Positions 41,501-52,071 of a stretch of 64,000 nt of DNA are shown here, one piece after another. The DNA is from Siderastrea radians. Taxonomy: Eukaryota; Cnidaria; Anthozoa; Scleractinia; Rhizangiidae. The stretch's first letter is position 1, and every line of letters starts with the position of its first letter. Both the position numbers and the translations under genes were made by a program. The stretch is from assembly GCA_964017195.1 (NCBI GenBank), contig OZ024892.1, forward strand, positions 10,896,866 to 10,960,865. Reading direction: 5' to 3'. The notes beneath the pieces were generated by a model. The model had not been told where the DNA came from, did not search any database, and was given only the letters and a program-made list of their open reading frames with translations.

Positions 41501-42638
41501 TCCCGTCCTGCCTTACCGTCAAGAGGGAAAACTACTCTTTCCCCTCTGTGCCAGTTGTGTGAAAGAAGAAATGCCCAAACGTCCCTGGGAGAGGACGGCC
41601 GAATGCAACCACACCGACGAGCAACGCGTCCTGACAGGGACATGGTGCAGCCCGGAATTAGACAAAGCGGTGGACTTGGGATACGAAGTCCAGTACATCT
41701 ACGAAGTCTGGCATTTTAAAGAAACCTGTGAAGGACTCTTCAAAGACTGCGTCAACACTTGGTTGAAAATCAAGCAAGAAGCTAGTGGGTGGCCCGCATG
41801 GTGTACCACTGAGGAAAAGAAGAACCAGTACGTGGAATTATACCACCAAAAGGAGGGCATCCGCTTGGAGTACGACAAGATCCAAAAGAATCCAGGGTTA
41901 CGTACCCTGGCCAAAATGATGTTAAATTCCAGGTGGGGCAAGTTTGGACAACGGCTCAACAAGACCCGGCTCCAAGAATTTGATGACCCCCAAGCCTTTC
42001 ACCGGTTTTTGGATACGGATACCATAGATGTACGTCATGTCTTCATCATGAATGACCAAATGGTGGAGGTACTCTACCAGTACCAAAAGGAAGACATCCC
42101 CGTCTCACCCAACCTCAACATCTTCGTGGCTTGTTTCACCACCTGTTGGGCCCGTCTCAAGCTGTATGAAGCCTTGGAGCAATTGCAGGAACGTGTCCTC
42201 TACTACGACACCGACTCAGTCATCTACTTAGAGGAACCTGGCCAACCCAGTCCGGTCTTGGGGAATTACCTCGGTGACTTTACGAGTGAATTGGATGGTG
42301 ACGACTACATTGTGGAATTCGTGTCGGGTGGTCCCAAGAATTATGGCTACACCACAAAGAAAGGCAAAGTCGAGTGCAAAGTGAGAGGTTTTCGCCTTAA
42401 CAGCGAAGGCAAGAGTCAACTGAATTACAGTGTCATGCGTCAAAACGTATTGGATGAAATCCAGAAGCCACTCCAGAAACCGCGCCAAACCCAAGTCAAC
42501 AAAACGTATCAGATCGTGCGGGATCCACAACACTACAAAGTATTCACGTTTCCGGACAAGAAACGTTACCAGCTAGTGTACGATAAGAGAGTGGTAGATC
42601 CAAGCAGCTTCCAGACTTACCCGTACGGATACCTGTGA
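38505..42638 (+). CDS. polB: Protein-primed family B DNA polymerase (Polinton pPolB)
   Basis: 1377 aa, ATG about 40 bases after the TATA box; frame extends 5' but without an ATG. Exonuclease motifs: FFDIEAM (about 540), LAHNFQGYDGYF (about 598) and YCESDVRLL (about 725). Polymerase motifs: A, DVTSLYP (about 949); B, KMMLNSRWGKFG (about 1136); C, YYDTDSVIY (about 1232); then KNYGY (about 1277). The N-terminal third is acidic, then has a Cys/His cluster (about 390-510; CAHCWK, CGACRQKECP, CQQCHRDF, CPNCLKQ, CPSCHEY), compatible with zinc-finger or terminal-protein functions. No stop or frameshift. It replicates the linear element by protein priming. Confidence 0.95.
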   Translation: MSSHQEEEAGPSGLAAEEMRRLLNLSTSDVEEDDPPVEPSLLYEEEMACSDEDEICQEALDRFERQHQFQTHLLEQSGGGMDASAEGAFEFDLDNYVDRLSSRMGVRERHFKTQLRQTGNLIPDQNITEALQDGLRRAVNQVLATTPDLHDQDRLYFTIGSNRLHNNFHGWGLQAGEWREGGERMDALFNRLAQALNSNEQFEMDDSFQLSITQVHHAPQGTGKPRRGKPGHPTMQLLTSQKRSVIRINNRDEFCCARALVVAKARLDQHPKWSSIRHGGKLQRTLALELQHEAKVPLGPCSYDALTAFSAAPSLANYQIILADAHRSFHITTFGDTQDKQLILLHDHDHYDVITRLPGFFGSSYVCAHCWKPYNTQGEHRCNKKKQCGACRQKECPDFQAAYPRGQKATRRCQQCHRDFFGETCYQTHLVKDHAGKPVTNPQSSVCFLRRRCPNCLKQDVGVERIQRHQCYYVDCPSCHEYVHGETHLCFIQRPPKPQEKKRKKKRQGGPRAKRGAAAAELQTAPEEEEDVDDLPPLHVFFDIEAMQPHEQHIANLIVAETEDDDQPIRFPGEYCTRDFLEWLDTLTLNDTRQVNVLAHNFQGYDGYFVVHQYHSDNRIVEQLRNGCKLLEVKHDRIRFIDSLSFFQMPLSAFPKTFGLTELKKGYFPHKSNIPEHQTYVGIVPALDYYMPETMSPEGKQALEKWHQEQREKEVVFDFHKELVEYCESDVRLLKQGCLTFKRLFEAQAGFNPFDQITIASACNKDLRMNRMIPNSIASEPTLGWKNRINHSNVSIEWLTWCTQEQSQDIQHARNAGEYRIPGTHFHVDGYCHDTQTVYEFQGCFTHGCPTCHPNRHEKHVRHYDRTMQDIYEISQHKVQQLREQGYTVVQIWECEWKRLKETNPEIQSFVNNLELNNPLNPRDAFCGGRTNAVKLYHHVTSSQKIHSIDVTSLYPWVNKTSVYPKGHPEFISQPGHTDIQEYFGLIQCKVLPPRDLYHPVLPYRQEGKLLFPLCASCVKEEMPKRPWERTAECNHTDEQRVLTGTWCSPELDKAVDLGYEVQYIYEVWHFKETCEGLFKDCVNTWLKIKQEASGWPAWCTTEEKKNQYVELYHQKEGIRLEYDKIQKNPGLRTLAKMMLNSRWGKFGQRLNKTRLQEFDDPQAFHRFLDTDTIDVRHVFIMNDQMVEVLYQYQKEDIPVSPNLNIFVACFTTCWARLKLYEALEQLQERVLYYDTDSVIYLEEPGQPSPVLGNYLGDFTSELDGDDYIVEFVSGGPKNYGYTTKKGKVECKVRGFRLNSEGKSQLNYSVMRQNVLDEIQKPLQKPRQTQVNKTYQIVRDPQHYKVFTFPDKKRYQLVYDKRVVDPSSFQTYPYGYL

Positions 42639-42746
42639 GAGACACACTCATTAAAAAGGAACACTCAGGATTGTCACTCTGTTAAAGGTCACTGGAATAA
42701 ATTATTTTTTGTTTTCCAACATGCCGTCTTTTCTTTGAGTCAAGGA
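42639..42746 (+). terminator. PolB 3' UTR
   Basis: Contains AATAAA at about 42697, just before the right TIR. Confidence 0.5.
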
Positions 42747-43164
42747 CCTCCCCCGGTGCCTGAATTGGACTTTGGACTTTGAGCCCGCATTGCTCAGCGG
42801 TTTTGCCCCATCCTGAGCCCGCCATCCCTTTTTTCCAACTGGTCAGCGGTTTTCCACCCCACCCAGAGGGCACGTCATGTCTGCAGCATGAAATGTCCTC
42901 TCTTTTCTTGATCTGAGCCCACGATCCCTTTTTCCAACTGGTCAGCGGTTTTCCATCCCAAATCACGTGACCTTCCCATTTCCGGTCACTTCCGGTTCCG
43001 GTGACGTCACTTCCGGTTCCGGACATGTGACTTCCGCTTGAGCCCACTATCCCTTATGGTCAGTGGTTTCCGTTACTAGGGGCAACCCAACAACCAATCA
43101 GAGGCCACATGCTCTCGACCAATCAGAAGCCAGCTATTTGCCCATATGGGCCCAGTTTACTACT
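42747..43164 (-). repeat. Polinton right terminal inverted repeat
   Basis: Inverted copy of the left TIR, ending GTTTACTACT against ACCAGC. It has fewer GGAACCGGAAGTGACG-type units than the left side. Confidence 0.9.
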
Positions 43165-43170
43165 ACCAGC
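43165..43170. repeat. Target-site duplication, right (ACCAGC)
   Basis: Directly abuts the right TIR; identical to 14993-14998. Confidence 0.95.
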
Positions 43171-44795
43171 CGCCTTGATAACTCGCAGCACAGTTGGCTG
43201 AGACGTGCTTGTCATTATCACGATCCTTAGTGGTAAATGTCATACCACGATGCCAACCAAGAGAATCTCCAGCAGTGCCTGAAAAAAGTACAGCGTGAAT
43301 TAAAAATTTGTCTTAGTTTTAAAAAAAACTGTGCATCTCTGGCGAGGCATTCTGAACTTTATAAAAAGGTGTTGTGCCCTCAAGACTGAATTCCATCAGA
43401 AATGTGTTCCTCCTCGTAGAATTTCCATGGAGTCTCTGTTCAACCCTTAAAAATGCCATTAATAACGCAGGATTTATCCCTTTGAAAGAGTTCCATTCAT
43501 GTCCTTTTAATACTTTTTTGTTTCCCAGCAGAAAATTCTACCCAGAGCCCAAGAAAGAAAGATTATTTTCTCCCAATCACCTCTGGCTCGAGAAATTGCA
43601 GTATTTTTCACCCTAAACCTTAAAACGCCCCTATTTTCACCCATGACTACGACGAATTATTTTATTTTCGTCTCGATGCTCAGTTCATTTGAAACAAAAT
43701 GCAGTATATTTTGCAGTTTACGAGATTCTTTAGAAAATTATACTTGACAAAATAGCATCAATCGTACCTGAATAACTTCCCAAATTCAGCTGATATTTCG
43801 CTCTCTCGCTTGTGACAGAAAATAAACTATACTCCGCAAATGCAGTGTTGCCATGAAGGTCTTCCAAGTCGACGCGAAGCTTGTTTTTGCTGCTTACAGT
43901 CAGGCGATGAATCTTATCCAATCCGAGCCAAAACTCTCCGTTCAGGTTGCCGAAGCCGCGTTTGTACGCATCCCAAGCGCGGTAGAAATCTATAGAGCCG
44001 TCTCGTCGCTTCTGAAACACCGTCCAACCTCCACCGGCTGTTTTCTGATCACAGAATACTTCAAATTCCCCCAAACCATCAGGATCGATTTTGTACACTC
44101 CACTGATCTTGTCACCGGACTTGTAGACTTCGGCGCAGTTCTTGTAAACTAAAAATGGGACAAACAATCAATTTTAGTTTTCTTCAGTTTAAGGATAGAA
44201 AACAGTAAAAAAAATACTGAAATGATACCCACAAAGTTATTGGGCAAAAATGTTCCCGAGAAAATTGCAAAATGATTTTTTTTCAGGTAACAAAGAACTT
44301 GAAAAAGTTGTTTTCTGGACGAGGGCGTCTTGTTTTTAGACGGGAATTGACGCATGTTAAAAAAACGATGTAAGAACTTTTAGAAATCGTGGGCTAAACG
44401 AAACGAATTATTTTCTAGTGAAAGGACTGGAACGATTCCGGAAGAAACAAATTGCACCACGCGAATATTAACGTGCGACATTTTAGACAAGTCCGTGGAT
44501 GGCTCTGAAAAAGCGGAATTTACATTGTGAAAGCCGGCTACGTACCTTTTCCATCAGATCCGTTTGTCTCGTTTCTTTTCAGCGTCCTTATTTCTTCCAG
44601 GATTTCGTTTCTCATTTCGGCAAGCTGTTGCTCGATTTTCTTACAGTTTGGTCCGGCATAGAAGCTGTTGTAGTTGTTATTCACAATACAGTGAGTTTTG
44701 TTCGTCCCGGCACCGGTTGTGGGTTTCACTGACGAGTTTGCAAATGCCGCTACGAAGTAAGCGAACAGAACAGCTCGGAGGAAGTATTTCATCAT
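43165..44795 (-). pseudogene. FReD copy B, exons 1, 2 and 5' part of exon 3
   Basis: Minus-strand exons 44795-44546 (M-M-K-Y-F-L-R-A-V-L-F-A-Y, a signal peptide, then a short coiled region EQQLAEMRNEILEEIRTLKR), 44148-43768 (NCAEVYKSGDKISGVYKIDP, then the fibrinogen domain GGGWTVFQKRRDG...GEFWLGLDKIHRLT...) and 43278-43165 (DRDNDKH, a calcium-site-like loop). The gene is completed at 14998-14847. Counting one TSD copy, coding length is 891 bases (296 aa) with no other lesion. Family knowledge: secreted ficolin/tachylectin-like lectin, often innate-immune. The Polinton insertion is the sole visible inactivating event. Confidence 0.9.
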
Positions 44796-45378
44796 GCAAT
44801 GAATTTTTGTAAAGTTCGTCACAAAATAGCATCGAAGGTAGAGACGACGAATAATACCCAAGACTTGAAAATCGTTTATCAAAGTTTTGAAAACGAGATT
44901 TTTCCCGTCTCTCGATTATTTTAGGACGATTTCATCATCGATTATCACCAATCAGATAGCTCCACGTTGTCACAGATAGTGACTGTTAGCCGACTTTCGT
45001 GACACTCGCAACGATTTTGTATAGTTAATGCCACTGAAGTGTTTAATAAAGTCTTAAAATGAATGCGAAGTCGACTTTTCAAGCGTATTAGTGTTTTTGG
45101 CCGGTCCATGAAGATAGAATCAGTCTTTGTTGTCGTTAGGTCAGTTTTCGTCCGAGTATTAAACGAATGCTTCCCCGTAATCAAGTAAACACACCCGTCA
45201 CGAGAGCCGCATAATTTAAGAAAATTTATCTATTCATGTAAACACTTTAATTGGAAGAGCCACGTTTTCATACGGAGAATAGGGTCGATAGCATGTATTA
45301 CCTTTTTAAATCCACAGAACTTGTGGCTCAAAACATGGGAAAAGACTTGCAACCATTTTCTGTGAAGCACCAAAAAAC
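44796..45378. other. 5' flank of FReD copy B
   Basis: Presumed promoter/5' UTR of copy B. No motif is strong enough to annotate and no coding sequence was found. Confidence 0.4.
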
Positions 45379-45835
45379 GAACAGTACCACAGGAAAGCAC
45401 TGCTCAATAGCTTTCATTTGAATGGTCACACTTGAGTATTTCATCCACAGACTCAAAAGTTGCAACCACCTTGTACAGCATAATAAACAGCACCACAGAA
45501 AAGTACTGCTCAGTAGCTTTCATTTGAATGGTTACACTTTAGGATTTCATCCACAGACTCAAAAGTTAGAACTACCTTGTGCAGCATGATAAACAGCCCC
45601 ACAGGAAAGTACTGCTCAGTAGCTTTCATTTGAATGGTCACACTTTAGGATTTCATCCACAGACTCAAAAGTTAGAACTACCTTGTGCAGCATGATAAAC
45701 AGCGCCACAGGAAAGTACTGCTCAGTAGCTTTCATTTGAATGGTCACACCTTAGGATTTCATCCACAGACTCAAAAGTTAGAGCCACTTTGTATAGCGTA
45801 ACAAACAGCACCACAGGAAAGTACTTACCAGAAGC
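45379..45835. repeat. Minisatellite, 106-bp unit (copy B)
   Basis: Four clean units; CAGCATRATAAACAGC starts recur at about 45476, 45582 and 45688, giving a 106-bp period. It ends exactly where the right duplication block begins. Confidence 0.85.
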
Positions 45836-46569
45836 TTTTAAAATTGAGTGACTACACAAACGAATCCACGAATAAATCGCAAATAAACCATCGTGTACCT
45901 ACGTAATAGGCTAGTTTTAGTTGGTTGAAATCGGCAGTCAGTTTTGTATGAATTTCTTGCTTGTAATAATCAGTAGATCACTTTGAGGTGAAAAAAGCAA
46001 CGCGACATGCAGGGTTTTTTTTTTCAGCGGCTTTACAAGCAATTTAGACCGTGCAGAATATTTTAAAGTCGGGGGGATGGCGGCGGGGGAGGTGGATAAT
46101 AAGTAATATTATTAAAAATTTCTGAACAAAAGAATTGTTTTTGCATCATATCGAAGGCATTCCTCGTTATATTAAATATTCCAATTTTTCCAACGGCGTT
46201 TGTCAAATTTGTTTGTGTTGGTGTCAGTTTTTGGGCCAATGAATCCATGCTGATTTACAATGTTTTAAAAACATGTTATATGCATATGTAACACAGTCGC
46301 TTACAAAGTAAACTGTCTTTGGTTTTTCCCGATGGGGCTACAAAGAGAAAATTCTCTCACTGGCCGGTCGTAGCCGTCGTGGCAAGCTAGATCATATTTA
46401 CCAGGTTCATATTGTGAAACGCGTCCTAGATAGGTCATGTGTGATGATAAAGAAAGAAAGATGGTAAATTTGTAATATAAATTGTAAATGTCGTTGAACA
46501 AATAAGAAAGCTGTAGTGTTTAGTGTGACTATCTTATGTCACAACAGGGGGGCCAAAAAAGTAAAAAAT

Positions 46570-46638
46570 CTGAGTCCCCAACGGGAATCGAACTCATGTC
46601 ATCCCGGAAGCTCTAACAACTGAACTACTGGGAGGCAC
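46570..46638 (-). other. tRNA-like sequence, duplicate
   Basis: Copy of 5612-5680 with the same box A/B-like motifs. Confidence 0.4.
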
Positions 46639-47460
46639 GTGGGGAGCTTAAGTCTTTTTTGTTTCATGTATGACACGTATCTTAAGGCTCGCAAGCTAGT
46701 ATCTTGAATACTGCTAGGATTTGGAATGTCGGGAGCGCCTGTTGAATTTAATTTTGATTAAACTTAGGTAGGTATAAAGTGGCTTTAATTGTTCATATTT
46801 TCAGTAAAGTTTGGTTAAACTTAGGAAGGTATAAAGTGGCTTTAATTGTTCATATTTTCAGTAAAGTTATGTTTTGATCTTACTCCAGTTGGTGTTAATA
46901 GAGTCGTTTTGGTCACTTAAAAAATGAAATTTCGGGGCAACTTAACAGAAAAAAATCTAGAGGATTTTGCTGTCCGGACCATTCAGAAATAAAGCCCTCG
47001 GCTTCATATTGTCCTCAGAACCGCCTTACTTACCCTCGAAACCTCGTTTCTCGTGCAGATATTCATATTTGGGGCACCTCTTCAGCCTCGGAATTTATTT
47101 TACAATTTGCGGGCCGAGTTAGCTTCGAGTTCATGTTGACGAGCGGACTGAATGGAATAATTCTTTTTATATATTGTATTTGAAGAGTATCACATTTTTA
47201 GTAATAACAACAGGCTGGTTGAAACCAATTTTGACTTCGGGGCTTTTCTGTAGAAAGGAGATCTATAATCGAACTATGTAAGCAGACATAAACGCATTCA
47301 CAATAATTCAGTTATCTAGAACTTTATTAAAACACCCCTCTTACTGAATAGCTGAACTAAACAAACGTATGAAAAGGCGTTTTCATTTCCGGGCACTTCA
47401 ATTTGCTTGAAATCTGCATTAATGGCAACTCAACAGACATTATTTGTATCCTCTTTATTG

Positions 47461-50400
47461 TCACTTTCATTACCAGCAAGATGGCGGCCGGTGTGCTTCG
47501 AGCAGGCTCCCGCTTTTTAATACTAGTCTTGCTTGTTTCTAGTTTTCTGTCTTTAAATGATACTAGAATTTCACGTTTAAGCACAAAGAGTGTATTCCTG
47601 GCTCTACGTTTGGACAGCAAAGTCTTCCCTTCGCGTAATATGGGACCAAGGCGTAACTCGTGCTGCTCGTCAATTCCGCCATGTTTGAAATTGAGGGCAG
47701 CGTTATATATGTCGCGGGTTGGAATGACCGCTTTAAGTCTTGTGGTCCTATGCGGGGATGTTAATCCAAATCCTGGGCCTCCAAATATCGTTGGACCTGA
47801 AATTGAATGTCATGTTGGTACTAATCATTCGTTCTCGTCGATTTCATCGGCGGACAGTGAAGATGAGGATAGCGAATCACTTTCGAGCATGAATAGTTCC
47901 TTTGCTCATAACGATGACTCGGACGGCGAATATTGTGATCCTTCGTCTTACTATGATATTGGACTTGGCTCTAAGGGTCTGCGATTTGGGACATGGAACG
48001 TCAATCGACTGACTTCTACAAAATTTGAGGAGATTAAGCTCTATTTGCTAGATAGTAATGGTCGCCCACGGATTGACATTTTGTCCTTAAACGAGACATT
48101 TTTAACATCTGCCAAGACAGACCATTTATATTCGGTCCCTGGTTTCTCAATCTACCGCCGAGATCGTAAAGATGATATGAATGGAGGAGGGGTTTTGATA
48201 TACGTGAATGATGAACTGACTCATAAAAGGCGCACCGATCTTGAGGATTCTGATTTGGAGATTATTTGGCTAAATATATGTCCTTTCAAGTCCAAACGTC
48301 ATATTTTGTTTGGTGGTTTTTATCGGCCGAATAACAACAATGACGAGAAGCTGGAGAAAAATATTGAAGCAGCCTATATTCTGAACTGTGAGACCATTAT
48401 CACTGGTGATGCCAATGTGAATTATCTCGACCGGTCCTTTTTTAATAAACATCATTTGGTGAGAGCTTTGCAGAGCATGAATTTCAAGCAGCTAGTCACT
48501 GTGATTACAAGGCCGTGTAGCAAGACGTGTTTAGACCATATTTATGCTAATTTCCCCAAGCGCATTCACTCTATAGTTGCTCACAATACAGGTCTTTCAG
48601 ATCACTTGCCGGTTTTTGCAGTGCGCCTCTATGGAAATAAGGGATCATCTTGCAACAAGCCGAATTCCATCACTTATCGGTCGATGAAAAACTTCAATGA
48701 AAAGGACTTTCAATCCACTTTAAAACAAACACCTTGGGACACCGCTTTTGTATTTGAAGATATGGATGATGTATTGGGCACGTGGGAAGGCATGTTTAAT
48801 GAGGCATTGGATGCCCATTGTCCATGGCGAACGAAGAAAGTCGTGCATGCAAACCAGACACCGTGGATAACAAAAGGCGTGATCAAACAGCTAAGAAACA
48901 GAGATAAACTGCTGAAAACAGCGAGGCGTTCCAATACTGAGGCAGACTGGGCATTGTACAGAACTGAGCGCAACAGGGCTGTAAATATGATTAAGAGCGC
49001 AAGGTCAAAGTATTATAAAAACTGCTTTGAACAAAAATCAGGTGATTCTCGAGCTATGTGGAAAACCATCAAGTCTCTTTCCGGTCTTAGAAACAAAGGA
49101 CAAGCGAAGTGTGGTGTTGTGAACGATGATCAATCGGCAGCCGATAAATTTAACCAGCATTTTGTCTCCATTGCCGACAAATTACGATCTCTGCTGAAAA
49201 AAGTACCGATTGACTTTACTCGACTCAAGAATTTCGTTAGGTCGAGAAAGGACCCTGATGTCAAGTTTAACATCCCTCCAGTGACTAAAGCCTTTGCTCT
49301 AGATACTCTATTGAGTCTCAGCCCAAATAAGGCCACAGGTGTGGATAAAATCAGTGCTAGGATGTTGAAGATAGCTGCGCCTATTATTGCTCCTTCCTTA
49401 TGTAAACTGATGAACTGCTCAATCCGGGCAGGGGTTTTCCCTCAGAGGTGGAAAACTGCCAAAGTCCGTCCACTTTTCAAATCAGGGGATCGGAGTGATG
49501 TCAATAATTATCGCCCGATATCTGTGCTTCCTGTGATATCAAAGCTGTTGGAAAGGCATGTACATAGTGCATTTTATGCATATTTACGTGACAATAATCT
49601 GCTCTACGTCGGACAATCAGGCTTCCGCGAGTATCACAGTGCAGAGACTTCTCTGATCAGTCTGATGGATAAGTTGTTATTCAATCTCGACAACAATCGG
49701 GTCACTGGTATGGTACTAATCGATTACTGTAAGGCGTTCGATATGGTTGATCATCCCATTCTCCTGGAGAAGTTGAGGATTTACGGTGTGTGTGGTGACA
49801 CTGAGAAGTGGTTCAGATCCTACTTAAGTGAAAGACAGCAGATGGTATTGGTTGATGGTCATGCCTCAGATTGCGCAATCGTCCCCCACGGCATTCCCCA
49901 GGGGAGTATACTCGGTCCGCTCCTGTTTGTTGTATTCATTAACGATCTTCCCCTACACACGCAGTCCTGTGGTGATGTTCACCTAGAACTTTATGCAGAT
50001 GATACTACACTGACGGCATCCGCGGATATCACCAAGTGCGATGGCCTCAATCTGACTCTTACTAACGCGTTACATGAGGTGGAGCATTGGGCAAATGCAA
50101 ACAAACTCCCGCTCAATGAAAAGAAGACTAAAACCCTGCTCATCACTGGCAAGCGGCTGCATGATAAGCTCGAACCCTCTAGTAGAAATCTTGGGGTGCA
50201 AACCTCGAGTGGACACTCTCTTCTACAAGAACCCTCGGCCAAAGTTCCTTGGTCTAGAGATAGATAGTGAGCTTAGTTTCTCTACTCATGTTGATAGCAT
50301 TTGTAAAAAACTAGCTAGTCGGATTGGCATTCTTAACAAGATCAAGATTAATCTTCCTTTAAGCCAGCGCATATTATTTTACAATTCAATAATTAGGCCA

Positions 50401-51170
50401 ATTTTTAATTATGTAAATGCCGCATGGCTTGAACGCAGCAGTAAGGAAAATGTAATTAGACTTTTACGCTTGCAGAAAAGAGCAGCGCGAATCATTTTGG
50501 ATGCGGGACCATGGTCACCATCAGTCCCTCTTTTTAATAGACTTAGGTGGTTACCTTATTATCAAGAATGCGAAATTGCGAAATGCTCGTTAGCTTTTAA
50601 GAGAATAAATAATGAAGTTCCACAATACATATCGGAGAGATTAACTTTAAATAGCGAAAGACATTCAAGGACAACACGATATTGTAATCTTAATTTTATT
50701 TGTCCCCGTTTTAATAGAAAAACGGAAGGTGGAAGCACATTCAGCGTAACCACGACTACACTTTGGAACTCGCTACCTATTACTATCCGGCAAAGCTCAT
50801 CTGCAATGGCCCTTAGAAATAGTCTTAGGAAACGGTTTTTAGCAGGCCAGAAATTTTTGCGCCATTTTGTCCATAATTTTATTCTTATAATTATTTATTC
50901 TTTTGTTTATTAGTTTATTCATTTATTTATTTTATTTATCTACTTATTAATTATTTGTTTCTTCATTTACTTATTTTCTTGATTATTTATTTATTTATAT
51001 TTTTAAATTCTATCTACTCAGTATTATATTGTAAATAGTTACGTGTATATATTTATGTATTTTTAATATTTTATAGTTTTAGTACAGAGGGCCACAAGTT
51101 TATTAGTATGTATATACTATTATGTGTTTTACCCTCTTTAAATAAAGGCTTTACTTACTTACTTACTTAC
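47461..51170 (+). mobile_element. Full-length non-LTR retrotransposon (CR1/L2-like clade)
   Basis: Begins just upstream of its ATG (47481) and ends in a (TTAC)n tail at 51153-51170. The empty site in duplication A (CTTTATTG-AAC-TAAAAAACC) shows insertion with loss of about 3 bases and no long TSD. It carries one long endonuclease/reverse-transcriptase frame. The AT-rich 3' UTR with TTTATTT runs is at 50914-51150. Confidence 0.9.
47481..50913 (+). pseudogene. LINE polyprotein: 2A-like motif, APE endonuclease, reverse transcriptase; one frameshift
   Basis: Starts M-A-A-G-V-L-R-A with a hydrophobic stretch (FLILVLLVSSFLSL). CGDVNPNPGP at 47751-47780 resembles 2A/2A-like ribosome-skipping motifs found in CR1/L2-type LINEs; the usual Glu is Asn here. 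An acidic linker is followed by AP endonuclease motifs (LRFGTWNVNRL, ILSLNETFL, SDHLPVF) and reverse transcriptase (FKSGDRSDVNNYRPISVLPV, HGIPQGSILGPLLF, LYADDTT). A frame change near 50140-50180 moves the C-terminal region (LPLSQRILFYNSIIRPIFNY, RLQKRAARIILD) into another frame ending 50913; the first frame stops at 50267. Otherwise uninterrupted. Confidence 0.85.
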
Positions 51171-52071
51171 TAAAAAACCGGCAATTGGTAATAATGCCAA
51201 GACAGCTTTCATATTTTAAAGGCGTACGCAAATGTTCTTCTCTTTGAAAGGATCTACGGAAATGTGTAAGGTTCCACAGAGTTGAAAGTTCGTTTGTTTG
51301 CTTACAAATATCATCTGGTTTTAAAAAATCAGCGCAATTTAGCCGGACTTAAACTCGAGCACCCTTATACATCATTACAGTTTCAATCCCCTTAGATAAC
51401 AGTTTTTCATGCAGTACGAGGCACAGAATCTTAAAAATTCTGTGGCCGTATCTTCATCTCGGACCTATTGACAGAGTAATGAGCATTTTTCCTGTGGTAC
51501 CAGGACATTCCGGCACCGGCCGTTAAGGTACAGGCCATTCAGGTTGGACCAGTGGCAAGCACCGTACCACCAGGCACCTTTATTACCCGCGGCACAGTTG
51601 CCTGAGCCGTGCTTGTCATTATCGCGATCCTTAGTGGTAAACGCCATACCACGATGACAACCAAGAGAATCGCCAGCTGTGCCTAAAAAAAAGTTTATCT
51701 GAGTGAAACCAGAGTCCGTCCTCAGCGAGGTATTCGACTGAAGGCTTTTGATAACAACCTGTACTGACATTTCATTGGTTTTCAACCCCCAAGAAATTCA
51801 TTAATTTTTTTTTACCCCTCCAAATTTCCATCAGAAATGTGTTCGACGCTCGTACAATTTCCATAGAGTCTCTGTTCAACCCTAAAAACAAATGCCATTA
51901 TTAAACAACGCGGGATTTATCCCTTTGAAAGAATTCCATTGTTTTCAACCCATCACGGTGCTCTTACTATTTTCTTTGATATACAGCAGAAAATTTCTAC
52001 CCAATCCCTAAAATGGGTACTTTTTACCAAACACATCTGACTCGAAGAATTCCAGTATTTTTCACCCTTAA

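Larger units (their letters stand above)
14999..43164. mobile_element. Polinton/Maverick (adintovirus-like) element
   Basis: 28,166 bp bounded by terminal inverted repeats that begin AGTAGTAAAC and end GTTTACTACT, with 6-bp TSDs. It encodes pPolB, RVE integrase, major and penton-like capsid proteins, an adenain-like protease, a packaging ATPase and a PLA2-like protein, which is the diagnostic Polinton set. It is longer than typical (about 15-25 kb) because it hosts two further transposons (about 15514-21676 and 32208-33175). GC content is visibly higher than in the flanks. The ATPase and the first penton-like gene are split, and the integrase carries a stop, so it is probably not autonomous. 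Confidence 0.95.

Noticed and set aside
14999..43164. Episomal virus or contamination misassembled into host
   Set aside because: Exact 6-bp TSD and host exon continuity on both sides show a real chromosomal insertion.
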